A stretch of DNA of 64,000 nucleotides, from assembly GCA_963422465.1 (NCBI GenBank), contig OY730173.1:3720001-3784000 (forward strand), given 5' to 3'. The notes beneath the pieces were generated by a model. That model searched no databases. It was not told the origin of the DNA and worked only from the letters and a program-made list of their open reading frames with translations. Made by a program: the position numbers and the translations under genes. This DNA is from Lichina pygmaea (lineage: Eukaryota > Ascomycota > Lichinomycetes > Lichinales > Lichinaceae). Positions 32,663 through 42,746 of the stretch are shown here, one piece after another. Within the stretch, counting starts at the first letter, position 1. Each line of letters opens with the position of its first letter.

Positions 32663-35600
32663 GTGGCTCCCAGGTATTTTCTGAGTCTGGGTAGTCTTTC
32701 CACTTGACAAGGTATCGCTGACCTTTTCTCTTCAGGATCTGTTCAGCCTCGAGTTCCTGTTCTTCCTCTGGTTGGTAATGAAATGTTTCCTGCAAGGGTG
32801 TGCTCTGGTCGGCTAATTCAATCATTGAGATGTGAAAGTTTGGGTGTACCCGAGCGTCTCTCGGTAGTCGCAGTCTGACGTTGACTGGTCCAGTTCTTTC
32901 TTCGACTGAAAATAGTCTGACCTTGACATGGTCCAGTTTCTTTGTTCTTGGTTTCTTGACTTTCCAATTTTTTGTGAGGAGGTAGACTTTATCCCCCTTC
33001 TTCAGCTGAGGTGCCATTTTCGATTTTTTGTCCATTTGGTGTTGCATCTTTTCTGAGGTCTCTTGAAGGTAATGCCTTATCATCGTGTGTGTTTGTCGTA
33101 GGAGCTTGTCATGTTGGAGTGCTTTCTCCGTGTTTGGTGAAGCTCTGCTTGGCATTCCGATGTTTGCGTGTTGTCCAAAATTGGCAAAGAATGGCGATTC
33201 CTTTGTTGAGTCTGATCTGTGCTGGTTGATTGCCAGCTGTGCCACTGGTAATAATTGTACCCAATTGCTGTGGGTCTGGTTGATGTAATGCCGCAAATAA
33301 GTCTCCAGGACTTGGTTTGCTTGCTCTGTCTGGCCGTCAGTTTGTGGGTGGTAGGCTGTAGACATCTTGGGTTTTGTTCCCATGGCTGCACTGATTGTTT
33401 TCTAGTAGTTGGATGTGAAGAGTTTGTCTCTGTCAGTAATGACTGTGATTGGAACTCCGTGGTCCCTGACCAATCTGTCCAGTAGGAGGTGTCCCAACTG
33501 CTCTGCTGTGTGGGTTTCCTTGAATGGTACCACTATTAGGTATTTTGTGAATCTGTCCACAATCACCATAATCAAGTCGTAGGTGATTCCTGTGACTGGG
33601 TCTTTGGACTTGGGTAGCTTTGTGATAAAGTCCATTGACACGTCTTCCCACAGGCCTCTTGGTATCGTGTTCAGGTGTCCTTCTCCGTATGGCTTGTGTC
33701 TCCCATATTTGTTTTTCTGGCATAGTAGACACTTGCTGATGTAGTTTGTGACATGTTGTCGGAGGTTAATAACATTGTTCCCTGCCCGTTGGATAAGGTC
33801 TGTGGTTTTGGAGATTCCTGGGTGACTATGTGCTGGATTGTCGTGGTAGTTCCTTATTAGTTCTTCAGTGTCTTTTGCCGTGAGCTTGTTAATCTGTGGT
33901 TGAGGTACCAGGTTTCCTTGCTGGTCCTGCTGTAAGATTGTTCCTTGGTGTTCATCATCTTCCATGTGGTCTTTTTGTCAGCTTAGTGCGTCTGCTCTCC
34001 CATTGTCTTGTCCAGGGGTGTACAAGATCTTGAACTTGTGTTGCCCTAGGAGTTCAGCCCATCTGACTTGCCGTCTGTTCAGCTTCTTGGTTGTCGTGAA
34101 CGTTGTCAGATTCTTGTGGTCTGTGAGAATGGTGAGTTCAGAACTGCTTTCCGCATACACTCTCCAGTGTTCGAGTGCGTTGACGACTGCCAGTAGCTCT
34201 TTATCGTGGATATCATAGTTTTGTTCTGCTTGTGACATTTTGCGTGAGTAGTAGGCAACTGGGTGCCACTTGCCGTCTGCCTGTTGGCATAGACATGCTC
34301 CCACTGCCTGATCTGAAGCGTCCGTCTTGATTCGTGTCAGTTGGCCTGTCTTGAAGTTGAGGAGAACTGGTTCCTTGGTGCAAGCGTCCTTGAGCTGTTG
34401 GAATGCTTTTTGTTGTCTCTCCGTCCACCGGTACTCCACGTCCTTCTTTGTGAGTTCTGTCAGTGGTGTTGCCATCTGTGAGTAGTTCTTGATGAACTGT
34501 CGGTTGAAGTTGGCAAATCCTAGGAAGGCTTGTACTTCCTTAACTGATGTCGGTGTTGGCCATTGCTGAATCGCTTTAATTTTCTCAGGGTCAATCTTGA
34601 TCCCTTCAATCCCTATGATGTATCCGAGGAATTCAACTTCCAGTTTGTTGAACTCACATTTCTTTGGGTTGAGCTTGAGCCCTGCCTCTTGTAGGCATCG
34701 TAGAACATCCTTCACATGTTTGGTATGTTCCTGTTGCGTGTTCGAGTAGACAAGAATGTTGTCCAGGTAGGCGATAGCTGTTTGGTCCAGGTGTGCTCTG
34801 ATGACGTTGTTGATCAATGCTTGACATGTTGCTGGTGTGTTTGTGAGTCCGAATGGCATAACCAGATACTCGTAGTGTCTGTATCGGGTTCTGAAGGCTG
34901 TCTTCCATTCTTCTCCTTTTTTCATGCGTATCAGGTTGTATGCTCCTTTCAAGTCCAGCTTGGTAAAGATTGTAGCTTGACTGATCCTGTCTCGCAATTC
35001 GTTCGCATTTGGCAACAGATATCAGTTCTTGATGGTAATGTCGTTGAGTTTCCTGTAGTCCACACAAAGTCGAAGACTTCCATCTTTCTTTGGTGCAAAT
35101 AGTATCAGGTATCCTGCTGGCAATTGAGATTCTTGAATGAAACCCTTTTTCAGGTTTTCCTCCAGGTACTCACGAAGTACTTGGAGCTCTTTCTCTGATA
35201 ACTGGTAAATTGGTCCAAATCCTGGCTCCGTCCCTGGTTGCAACTTGATCTCATGATCCCAAGGTTGGTGCTTAGGCAACACTGCTGTTGTTGTCTCTTC
35301 CTGAAAGAGGTTATCATACCCAGGTCAGTACTCTTCAGGGATCTCCAGAGGGTTAACAACTTCCTCTCTCTTCATCTCTGACTGTTTGGCCACCTGGTTC
35401 CGGGGTGTGCCTGTCAAGGTGGACCTCTTCTCTTGAGAGTTGTCCTTTCTGTCGGTGAGGTTCCACTGAGGACTCCTTCCCTCATCTGTCCACGCCTTCT
35501 GCGGCTGGTAACAGGTCTGAGCTGTGTTGTTAGTGCAGTTCCTAAATGTGAGTACTCCTGTCTTCCAGTTAACAACTGGGTTGTGCTTCTTTAGCCAAGG

Positions 35601-35939
35601 CATCCCCAAGTAGATATCCTGAGTGGCCAACTCGACGATATCAAGGTGGATCCTTTCAGCATGGTGTCCGGTAACCATTTCCATTGGCTGCGTCTCATGG
35701 CAGACTAGCTCTGTCTGTCCATTTGCCATCGCAAGCTGATAGGGCTGCTGCTTGCGTCTCCTTCCAGTGCCGAGGGTATCGTAAAGTTGTCTTGAAATGT
35801 AGTTCCCACTGGCTCCAGAGTCAACAAGTGCGTATGTCCGTATCAGCGTGTTGGTGTATAGTGACACAGGCAATCACAGGTGCTTTGCGTTGCTAGGGGT
35901 CATGTTGTTGAGCTCCCGATGTCACCCCTTGACAAGGGA

Positions 35940-36414
35940 GTTCAGTCTTTTCCTGATCGAAGTGTCTTACCACTGACTGGGCAATGGGTCCAGCCATTCC
36001 CATCAGTTCTGAGGAATCTGTTCATGAATTTGTCTTGCTGATGCTTGTCACATCCAGGCTTGAGGCAGTACTGCCAATTGTTGATGTAGCAGTTGTGGTT
36101 GTTGCCTTGCTGTAGGAACATGAGGTGTTTGTGCCAATCATGTGTGTGCCCGGGGAATGTAGTGTGTTGGCGTTTGTCCCAAAGGTGGATCTCACACGCA
36201 TCCTTCTCGCAATTGACCCAATGCTTGTGGCAGGTGGCGTGGTAGGGTGAATGTCCTCCGTACCTTCGTAGTTGTTCGTGGTAGGTGCAGTAGTGCTTCG
36301 TGCAAAACCTCCACTGTAGTTCGCCGTGCCGTAGATTTCGTGGGTCCATGCTGTAAGCATAGCTTCCTTGTGGTATTTCTTCTTTGATAGACGCGGGTTT
36401 GTCTCAGTCCCCAT
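35940..36414 (-). other. Cys/His-rich segment between Gag knuckle and protease (Gypsy-A)
   Basis: Between the CCHC knuckle and the protease the element encodes ~135 residues packed with Cys and His: FCTKHYCTYHEQLRRY, ACEIHLWDKRQ, GHTHDWHKHL, YCLKPGCDKHQQDKF. A C-x2-H-type unit recurs about three times. It is kept in both Gypsy-A copies (19520-19950 in copy 2). A similar Cys/His-rich stretch is, from memory, present in other ascomycete Gypsy elements. Function unknown, perhaps metal or RNA binding. Confidence 0.6.
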
Positions 36415-37459
36415 CAGAGGTGGTTAAGGGCTCCTGTCCCTTATCCTGACCTGTTAGTTCTGGTAGGTCCTTGCCTCCTGATGTTGCCAGTTGGTGGGCT
36501 GCTTCCAATATCTGATCGTAGTCGTCCTATTGTTTGAGGGATAGCTGAGCCTCTCCTGGTGGGTCCTCTGGCTTGATGACATTCCAGTCTCCGTCGAGCG
36601 TATTAAGTTGCTGTCAGTGCACCTTGTTCTTTGAACGACAGTCTTTCGCCATGTGGCCTAGCTTGCCACAGGCATAGCACTTCAGTGCTTTCCCCTTTTT
36701 GTTGTTCCTTCCCTTCGTGAACCTTCCCTTGTGGTGGACTGCATCCAGTTCCATGGGTGCATAGCCATATGGGTCATGTGGTGGTGCCTTGTTAGGCGGC
36801 TTGTAGTGGTTGCTCATATGCCATGCGGGGTAGCTGTATCCTCCGTCGTGGTGTTTCTCCATCGCTCGCTCGAATAGTTTGTCATCGATGTTGATTGCTT
36901 GTGCGATAAGCTTGTCCAGTGTGTCGACCGCTCGTCCGTCGAAGGTAATTTCATCCTTCATGTTTTCCTTGAGTCCACATCAGTACATGACCATCAGGGC
37001 GTTGTCGTCCCAATCAGTCAGTACTGAGTATTGTTTGAACTGCGTGGTGTACTCTGCGGCTGAGCGTTGTTGCTTGATGTGCTGGATCATTCGTATAGCC
37101 ACTTTGTCTTCGTTAGATAGTCTAAGGATCCTTTTGATCTTGTCCTTGAATTGCGTCCATTTCGTCATCCATTCTGATGTGCTGTCGTGGTCTCTGTTTC
37201 CTGAGAGATGTTTGTTGACGTAGGGCTTGATCCATCGATAGGCATTGCCTCTCATGTAAGTGGTTGCAAAGAGGGGCCACTTTTCCTTAGGCAGCTTTGT
37301 CTCTGGTTGGAATTGAAAGTAGACTTGGAGTTGCATAAGCCAGTCGTCGACCTTGTTTCTTTCACCGTAGAACAGGTCTGGCTTGGCGACGCTAATCTTT
37401 CCATCTGGGAAGTTGGGGTTGGTTGCTCCTGAGGTACTCATCCTTGAGGGTCTTCAAAG

Positions 37460-38017
37460 TGTTGCGGTCTGTACCGTACCGTCCTATCCGAGTATAGGAT
37501 TAGGGCGAGAGGTGGAAGGCGGGTTGGTTCTCGCAGGAGAGGAGTGTCAAGGAGCGCGAAGGGGTTTGGTGGAACGTGGTGGTGGTGACACCTGATCAAC
37601 GGCTTTGTACAAAAGGATTGTATTGAAGTAGATCTAGTTGTCTGGATCACAACATGAGTTGAAGACGATTGTTCCATAAGGGAACTATCGCTGGACTATA
37701 TAGTGCTGGCCTGTCGAGATGATCAAGATTGTCTCGACAGTCTTGACGTCAAGACGGGTGAGATTGTCTTGACAGTCCCACCATGTTATGCACCCTGTGT
37801 CGAGACAGGTGAGATTGTCTTGATGCTTCATGCATCCTGCGTCGAGATGGGTGAGATTGTCTCGATGCTTCATGCATCATGCGTCGAGACTCCCGTGTGT
37901 GTCTCGACAGTCACGTGACCCCTTGTTGGTTGGTCACTTGACTTCCATGGTGTCCTCTTGCCTGGCCCGCGGCCTGATTGCCTATAAATGAGTGGCTCCC
38001 ATCCCTGGGTCGTAACA
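37460..38017 (-). repeat. 5' LTR of Gypsy-A copy 1
   Basis: Same layout as the 3' LTR. On the sense (minus) strand a TATATA box (37697-37702) precedes by ~30 nt the sequence GTCTTCAA (plus TTGAAGAC, 37659-37666). The complement of that octamer lies 2 nt outside the LTR (37450-37457), just before the gag start. No tRNA-like primer site is visible in the 18-nt gap between LTR and gag. Confidence 0.88.
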
Positions 38018-38552
38018 TGCAGACTCAGTTGATCTTCCTTTTCTGAAGTCTATCTGGATTTCTGGTAGTAGGTTTTCTTTCTCAGCCAGTTGACTTAGCT
38101 TTGTGGCTGCCACAGCTTTCATCAGCTTCACAATTGTGTTGAGAAGTGCTATTGGCCTCCAAGCTTTAGTATAGCAGTAGGATCTTTTGCTAGACTTTCT
38201 CAAGTATATTGTTCTGGCTGCTTTGTATCTGTCAGAGATATATTCTAGCTTCCAGCAGACCTCCAGAACTTTAGCTATTTTGTTATTGAAAGAGTCTCCT
38301 AATAGCTTTAGAAATCCATTAGGTAGAGTATCTCTCCCAGGAGCTGTAAAAAGTTTTTTCTTTTTCAGAATATTGTGGATATCTTCTTTGGAGATTTCCT
38401 GAGATAGCCAGTGTTGTTGGTGGTTGGCTGACTGGTCCTGGGATTCTGGTGCTGGCTGGAGAAGTAGAGGGAAGAACTGGGTTTTGAATACTTCTACTTT
38501 TTCTGTGAAAGTTCTGGCAGTTTCTTTATCTTGCTTTGTGAGCTCTGGAAAA

Positions 38553-39565
38553 ATTAGAAGTTCTGTTTGAATTGTGTGGTGTACTCTGCAACTGAGTGTT
38601 GTTGCTTGATGTGCTGGATTATTTGTATAGTCACTTTATTTTTATTAGATAGTCTAAACATCTTCTTGACTTCTTCCTTGAATAGTCTCCATGTAGTTAT
38701 CTATTTGTCTGTGCTGTTGTTGTCTCTGTTTCCTGAGAAGTGTTTGTTGATGTAGGACTTAATCTATCAATAAGTATTACCTCTTATGTAAGTTGTTGCA
38801 AAAAGAGGCTATTTTTCTTTTGGCAGCTTTATCTCTGGTTGGAATTGAAAGTAGACTTAGAGTTGTATAAGCCAATCATCAACCTTGTTTCTTTCACTAT
38901 AGAACAGGTCTGGCTTGGTGATACTAATCTTTCTATCTGGAAATGTTGGGTTGGTTGCTTCTGAGGTACTTATCCTTGACAGTCTTCAAAGTGTTGCAGT
39001 CTGTACTGTACTATCCTACCTGAGTGTAGGATTAGGGTGAGATATGGAAGGTGAGTTAGTTCTCACAGAAGAGGAGTATCAAGAAGTGTGAAGGGGTTTG
39101 GTGGAACATGGTGGTGATAACACCTGATCAGTAGCTTCATACAAGACTGAGGTTTGTATTGAAGTAGATCTAGTTGTCTGGATCACAACATAAGTTGAAG
39201 ATGATTATTCTATAAGAGAACTATCACCTGACTATATAGTGCTCAGTTTTTAAGCTCAGCAAGCTGTGCTCACTTTACTCACTGTCAAGCCTGTCAAGCT
39301 GTGCTCAAAAAGCTTGATGTATATGCATGCTGTGTCAAGCTTGTCAAGCTGTGCTCACAAGTCTTACTGCATATGCATGCTGTGTCAAGCTGGTTGAGTT
39401 GGGCTTGCCATGCTCACTTCATATACACACTGTGTTGAGCAACCCCTGGTCAGTCTTGACAGTCATGTGACTCTCTCCTGTGTTGTGCTGTTTGGTACTT
39501 CCAATCAGTATCCTGTCTGCTGCTCTTTGTGAGTATAAAGACTGTGTTCCTCCTGGGTCGTAACA
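38553..39565 (-). mobile_element. Gypsy-A copy 3: degraded LTR and gag start
   Basis: 5' end of an older Gypsy-A relative on the minus strand. LTR 38992-39565 (TGTTGCAG to GTCGTAACA) with gag beginning just inside, near 38970 (KISITKPDLFYSERNKVDDW). It is cut at 38552 by a LINE. Most CpG sites of the younger copies are TpG or CpA here. The LTR's inner direct repeats have diverged into GTCAAGC..GTGCTC units, as in the piece at 2105-2393. Broken; only the first part of gag remains. Confidence 0.82.
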
Positions 39566-40064
39566 TGTAGTTCTTTCTTTGAACTAGCCTGGTTAGTAGT
39601 TATTTAGCTTAACCAAGTGAATTTTCAATTAGGATTGATTGATTGATTGATTGATTGAATTCCTACACCATTCTAGCGCTAGTGTATCTAGGCTACACTG
39701 GGTCAACGATAGAATTAGGCTAGAAAACTCAACCGAGTAAAAAACCTCTCCCTGCAGCGCCTTGGGCAGCGCTATCCTCTCGAGTAATCTACAGAACATG
39801 GGGGGTGACTGGTTAGTAACCAGTATCCAGCTGCTCCTGGGCCCAGGAGAACTGGGGGAGAACTCCGTGGCGTAGGATCCACGAGGTGAGGGCGGCGGCG
39901 GTTTTCAATTAGGAGAGATAGTTCAAGATTTCTTTAAAGGTTTTCTCAGTGAAGAAGTATAGGAAGAAATAGTAGAAAAGGTACTGTCAAGAAAGTCTTT
40001 CAGAGAGAAGGTTTGGATAGAAGAGAGGAAACAGACTGTGTGAAATTTGAAATAGAGATCCAGT
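39566..40064 (-). mobile_element. LINE fragment, holding a SINE-2
   Basis: Minus-strand LINE pieces 39566-39634 and 39902-40064 from the C-terminal third of ORF2. They match 54500-54700 of the full-length LINE (AACTAGCCTGGTTAGTAGTTA; CCTTTAAAGG block). The SINE-2 in the middle has its own target duplication. The piece is truncated at ~40064, where Copia coding sequence starts. No open frame of note. Confidence 0.75.
39635..39901 (-). mobile_element. SINE-2 copy with (AATC)n tail
   Basis: 267 bp on the minus strand with a 13-bp target duplication TTTTCAATTAGGA (39622-39634 and 39902-39914). Ends in (AATC)n (plus (GATT)n at 39635-39656). It still has many CpGs (GGCAGCGC, CTCGAG, GGCGGCGGCGG), unlike most repeats here, so it is the youngest SINE-2 copy in the window. 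Confidence 0.85.
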
Positions 40065-40091
40065 CACAGTACCCTGCTACCCTGATGATGA

Positions 40092-40807
40092 GGGGCGGCA
40101 TGGTGTAGCGGGAAGCTGGTGAGAGTTTCCCACTACGTGGCACCCATGACCAGGAACTAGTGGTGTCAGGCCTGGAGAACCTGACTAAACTAGTCGTCAG
40201 TTCAAATCTGACCCACCCCACATTCTGCCACAAAAACCCCCGAGATTCATAGAACTTGTCTAAGATGTACTCCTCACAAGATGTATGAAAACTCTCAAGA
40301 AATAGCCCACCCAATATCTGTCAAGATTCACAAAACCCTTATTACTGTGGTTTTCCTATTTCCCCTACGGGGTTTGGGGTTTTCCCACAGTACGTACACT
40401 ACAAACCACGGGGGGTACGGTAAATACGTGAGGTCCCCGAGTCAAGTCTACCAGAGACAAAAATCCTTCAAGAAGTTTTGCATGGCTTTGTGACGAGGCA
40501 ATGGCAGAGCAGAACTCAAGCCTAACTGATCCAGTAACCTTGACCTGACTTGGCTTGAGACTTGAGACTTGGATTGATGTACAAGACGAAAGACAAGGAA
40601 GGAAAAAAGAAAAGAAGAAGAGAAGAAGCTGGGGGAGCAGGAGAAGTTCTTATAGGCAGGGGATCAGGCAACGGCGGAGCAAGCAGGCAACAGTGCAGAT
40701 GGGACTTCCCGGCAAGGTGCGTGACTTGTGCCAGATATGCAACTGGGCCAGAACCGTGACAGGCTTAACAGCTGAATCAGTGTAAGAATCAAATCAAATC
40801 AAAAAAA
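40092..40807 (+). mobile_element. SINE-1 copy holding a solo LTR
   Basis: SINE-1 in Copia-A with a perfect 13-bp target duplication ACCCTGATGATGA (40079-40091 and 40808-40820). The head starts GGGGCGG and ends with CAGTTCAAATCTGACCCACCCC-like sequence (40198-40220); the tail is (AATCAAATC)-rich. A Gypsy-B solo LTR (40489-40761) sits in the conserved TGCATGGCTTAAC block. Without the LTR it is ~438 bp. It retains several CpGs and is a young copy. Confidence 0.88.
40489..40761 (-). mobile_element. Solo LTR of Gypsy-B
   Basis: 273 bp with TG..CA ends and a perfect target duplication GGCTT (40484-40488 and 40762-40766), inserted in the tail of SINE-1. On the minus strand it has the TATAAG box. 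CpG-rich compared with the LTRs of the full element, so younger. No coding sequence. Confidence 0.92.
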
Positions 40808-41584
40808 AACCCTGATGATGACTGAAGAGCTTGTTGTGTACAACAGGCAAGCTACCAAGACGCAAATCTACAAGTATCAGAGGAAGGTTAGATCTCTGCT
40901 TTACATAACAACAATCACCAGGCCTGATGTTGGTTGTACAGCAAACAAGCTTGCTAAATCTCTTCTAAACCTGGGGCCACAACATCAAGAAGGAGTCACA
41001 CAAGCTCTTGTGTATATGTACGTGACACAGTACTACGCAATTGAATTCAGACTGACTGCAGTCTCTTTGGACCTTCACCTGTGCCAGCAACACAGCTTTC
41101 GCAGACGATGTTGAAACATGCAAGAGCACAGAGGGATACCTCTTCCAGCTATTCAGCAGTGTGGTTGATCAGCAGTCTACAAAGCAGAAAACTGTCACAA
41201 CATCAAGTATGGAGGCAGAGCTCCTGGCTCTCACAAATGCCACAAAGGAATTGTATAGATGGATACAACTCTTCAAGGTGATCACCTTTGATACTGGGCA
41301 CCAGGCCATGATTGATTTTGACAATCAGCAGACCCTTCCTCTGCTAATCAAGAACACCCTTCAGCTGAAGACTCGACTTTGCCACATCAACATCCATGAT
41401 ATGTGGCTCTGTCAGGAAGTGCAAGAGGGACATCTGCATGTTAATTGGATTCCCACAGACAAGATGCCAGCTGACAGATTGACAAAGGCACTTCCACGGC
41501 AGAAGCACGAGGCCTTTGTCTGGCAGCTAGGATTGGTGGACATCAGGAAGCTTGTCAAGAGCTCAGTGGGACGCTGAGGGGGTG

Positions 41585-41947
41585 TGTTGACTGGAGACTC
41601 TCTGGAAGATTTGCCTGGGGATTTGCAGGGGTGTCGAGATCAGCCTCCCCCTGAGCAACAGCTAAATTGTTGTCTTGCCTGCATGTGACAGTGTGCAGAG
41701 TTTTTTCTCCTTCTTCTCCTTTGACGTCACTCCTAGATTCTTAGTTAGCAAGATCAATCAAGACACTCATTCCCCAGCCAGTTGCCAGTTCACACTAACT
41801 AACTAGAAATCTAGAAGTGACAAAAAAAGAAGAAAACTTTGCACACTGTCACATGTGTTACAACAATTAAGCTGTCACTCAGAGGGATGCTGATCTTGAC
41901 ACTCCTGCAAATTCTCAGGCAACTCTCCAGCAAGTCTCTGGTCAACA
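41585..41947 (+). repeat. Copia-A LTR that is one large inverted repeat
   Basis: A 363-bp repeat starting TGTTGACTGGAGAC right after the polypurine tract and ending GTCTCTGGTCAACA. The two halves are imperfect inverted copies of each other (arms of roughly 160 bp, loop ~45 bp around 41755-41800), with matching blocks GATTTGCAGG/CCTGCAAATT, CAGCTAAATTGTTGT/ACAACAATTAAGCTG and CCTAGATTCTTAG/CTAGAAATCTAG. It could be an LTR with a foldback layout or a foldback element at the Copia end. Downstream (41948-42017) lies an (ATGT)n microsatellite and nothing else recognised. Confidence 0.7.
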
Positions 41948-42017
41948 AATATGTATGTATGTATACATACCAACACTCTCTTGTGCCTCTTTCAGCTAGC
42001 TTTTGTAAGACTTTTGT

Positions 42018-42746
42018 TGATTAAAGCCAGTCGCATGACGCATGCAAGGTGCCGAAATACGTCGTCTTACCATATGTCTTGATACGACCCTTCAGAGAAG
42101 ATACTGCAACATGACTTACCTCAAGTGTCGGAACCATCGCTTGATCTTGAAGTCGCTCGCTGGAGATCACAGGAACGCAGAGCCTGATATGTCTCAAGAG
42201 CCTAAGGTTTGCACATTCCGATGTGAAAGCCCTAGGCTGGGGATCACAGCAGGGCTGACACCAGGCTCGTGGTCTCCCACAACACCTTAACCCATGGTCA
42301 GATGGACAACTAGAGCATCGTCATCGGCCTCGAGGTCGTACCTCGTCCAGCTACGTACCCGTAGATCTATTGTTGAAGCGGGTCTCAGTATGTTGATGAT
42401 TGGTCTGGTCGTTCTTCGACCGTCTTGAATGTGACAACGCCACGTCTCCCGCGTCAATACGTACATGCGTACGTATGTACGAGTGCTGCAATTACTTGCC
42501 CAACATCAAACGACATCTACTTGATACAGTCCAGGCCCAGTACGGTAGCTCCAGCTTTCAAGCGTGTCCGCGAGAGGATCATGACCCGATACAGGATGTC
42601 TCATCGCTCGTCGGTGGTCGCGTCGTCGATCTCTACATAGAGGTACTCCGATGCATTGACAACGCCTAGATCATCGCTATCGACAGCTCCGAACCTGCCC
42701 TTGAGCTTGAGCCGCTCGGGTATATGGCTCCATCGCGAGACCGGCC
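42018..42746 (+). promoter_or_regulatory. CpG-rich upstream region of gene 2
   Basis: About 730 bp of host-like, CpG-rich sequence between the Copia relic and the gene 2 start. It should hold the promoter and 5' leader. I see GTACG palindromes around 42455-42480 (ACGTACATGCGTACGTATGTACG) but no sure TATA box, and no ORF that I would call a gene. Confidence 0.5.

Larger units (their letters stand above)
31560..38017 (-). mobile_element. Gypsy-A copy 1 (young chromovirus)
   Basis: Complete Ty3/Gypsy element, 6458 bp, with 558-bp LTRs (31560-32117 and 37460-38017) and a perfect target duplication TGCAG (31555-31559 and 38018-38022). By eye the LTRs differ at six positions (~1%), mostly C/T or G/A at CpG sites: young. 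Minus-strand order: gag from 37441 with CCHC CYACGKLGHMAKDC; Cys/His-rich segment 35940-36410; protease (LVDSGASGNYIS); RT ([24 protein letters not shown]) and RNase H (LTDHKNLTTF) 34000-35280; integrase (TAYHPQTDGQTEQANQ) 32800-33960; chromodomain (RYLVKWKDYPDSENTW) ending at 32604. A purine tract (plus CTACCCTCCTCTCC, 32118-32131) adjoins the 3' LTR. Broken, about eight to ten breaks. Confidence 0.95.
29823..38552 (-). mobile_element. LINE, split by Gypsy-A copy 1
   Basis: Minus-strand LINE in two parts, 29823-31559 and 38018-38552, rejoining exactly at the Gypsy-A target duplication TGCAG. The 3' end at left has the (AAAATAAA)n tail and the LINE/SINE shared end (ACTCTGATTTGGCTGGTGAGC on the plus strand). 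Parts: start of RT (38000-38400), RT core 30730-31550 (FADD-like box reads DFADDTNLLVF), C-terminal domain and CCHC near 30180-30250. At least four frameshifts or stops. It is truncated at 38552 next to a Gypsy gag piece. Closely similar to the LINE at 1-2104. Confidence 0.88.
40065..41584 (+). mobile_element. Copia-A: 3' end of Ty1/Copia pol
   Basis: Copia pol relic from the end of RT through RNase H: YNRQATKTQIYKYQRKVRSLLYIT, TRPDVGCTANKLAK, then KTVTTSSMEAELLALTNATKELY, HINIHDMWLCQ, VNWIPTDKMPADRLTKAL, ending at 41577. A polypurine tract (GAGGGGGTG) leads into the LTR at 41585. The SINE-1 at 40092-40807 splits it. The 5' two-thirds are missing. Broken, at least three breaks. Confidence 0.88.
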
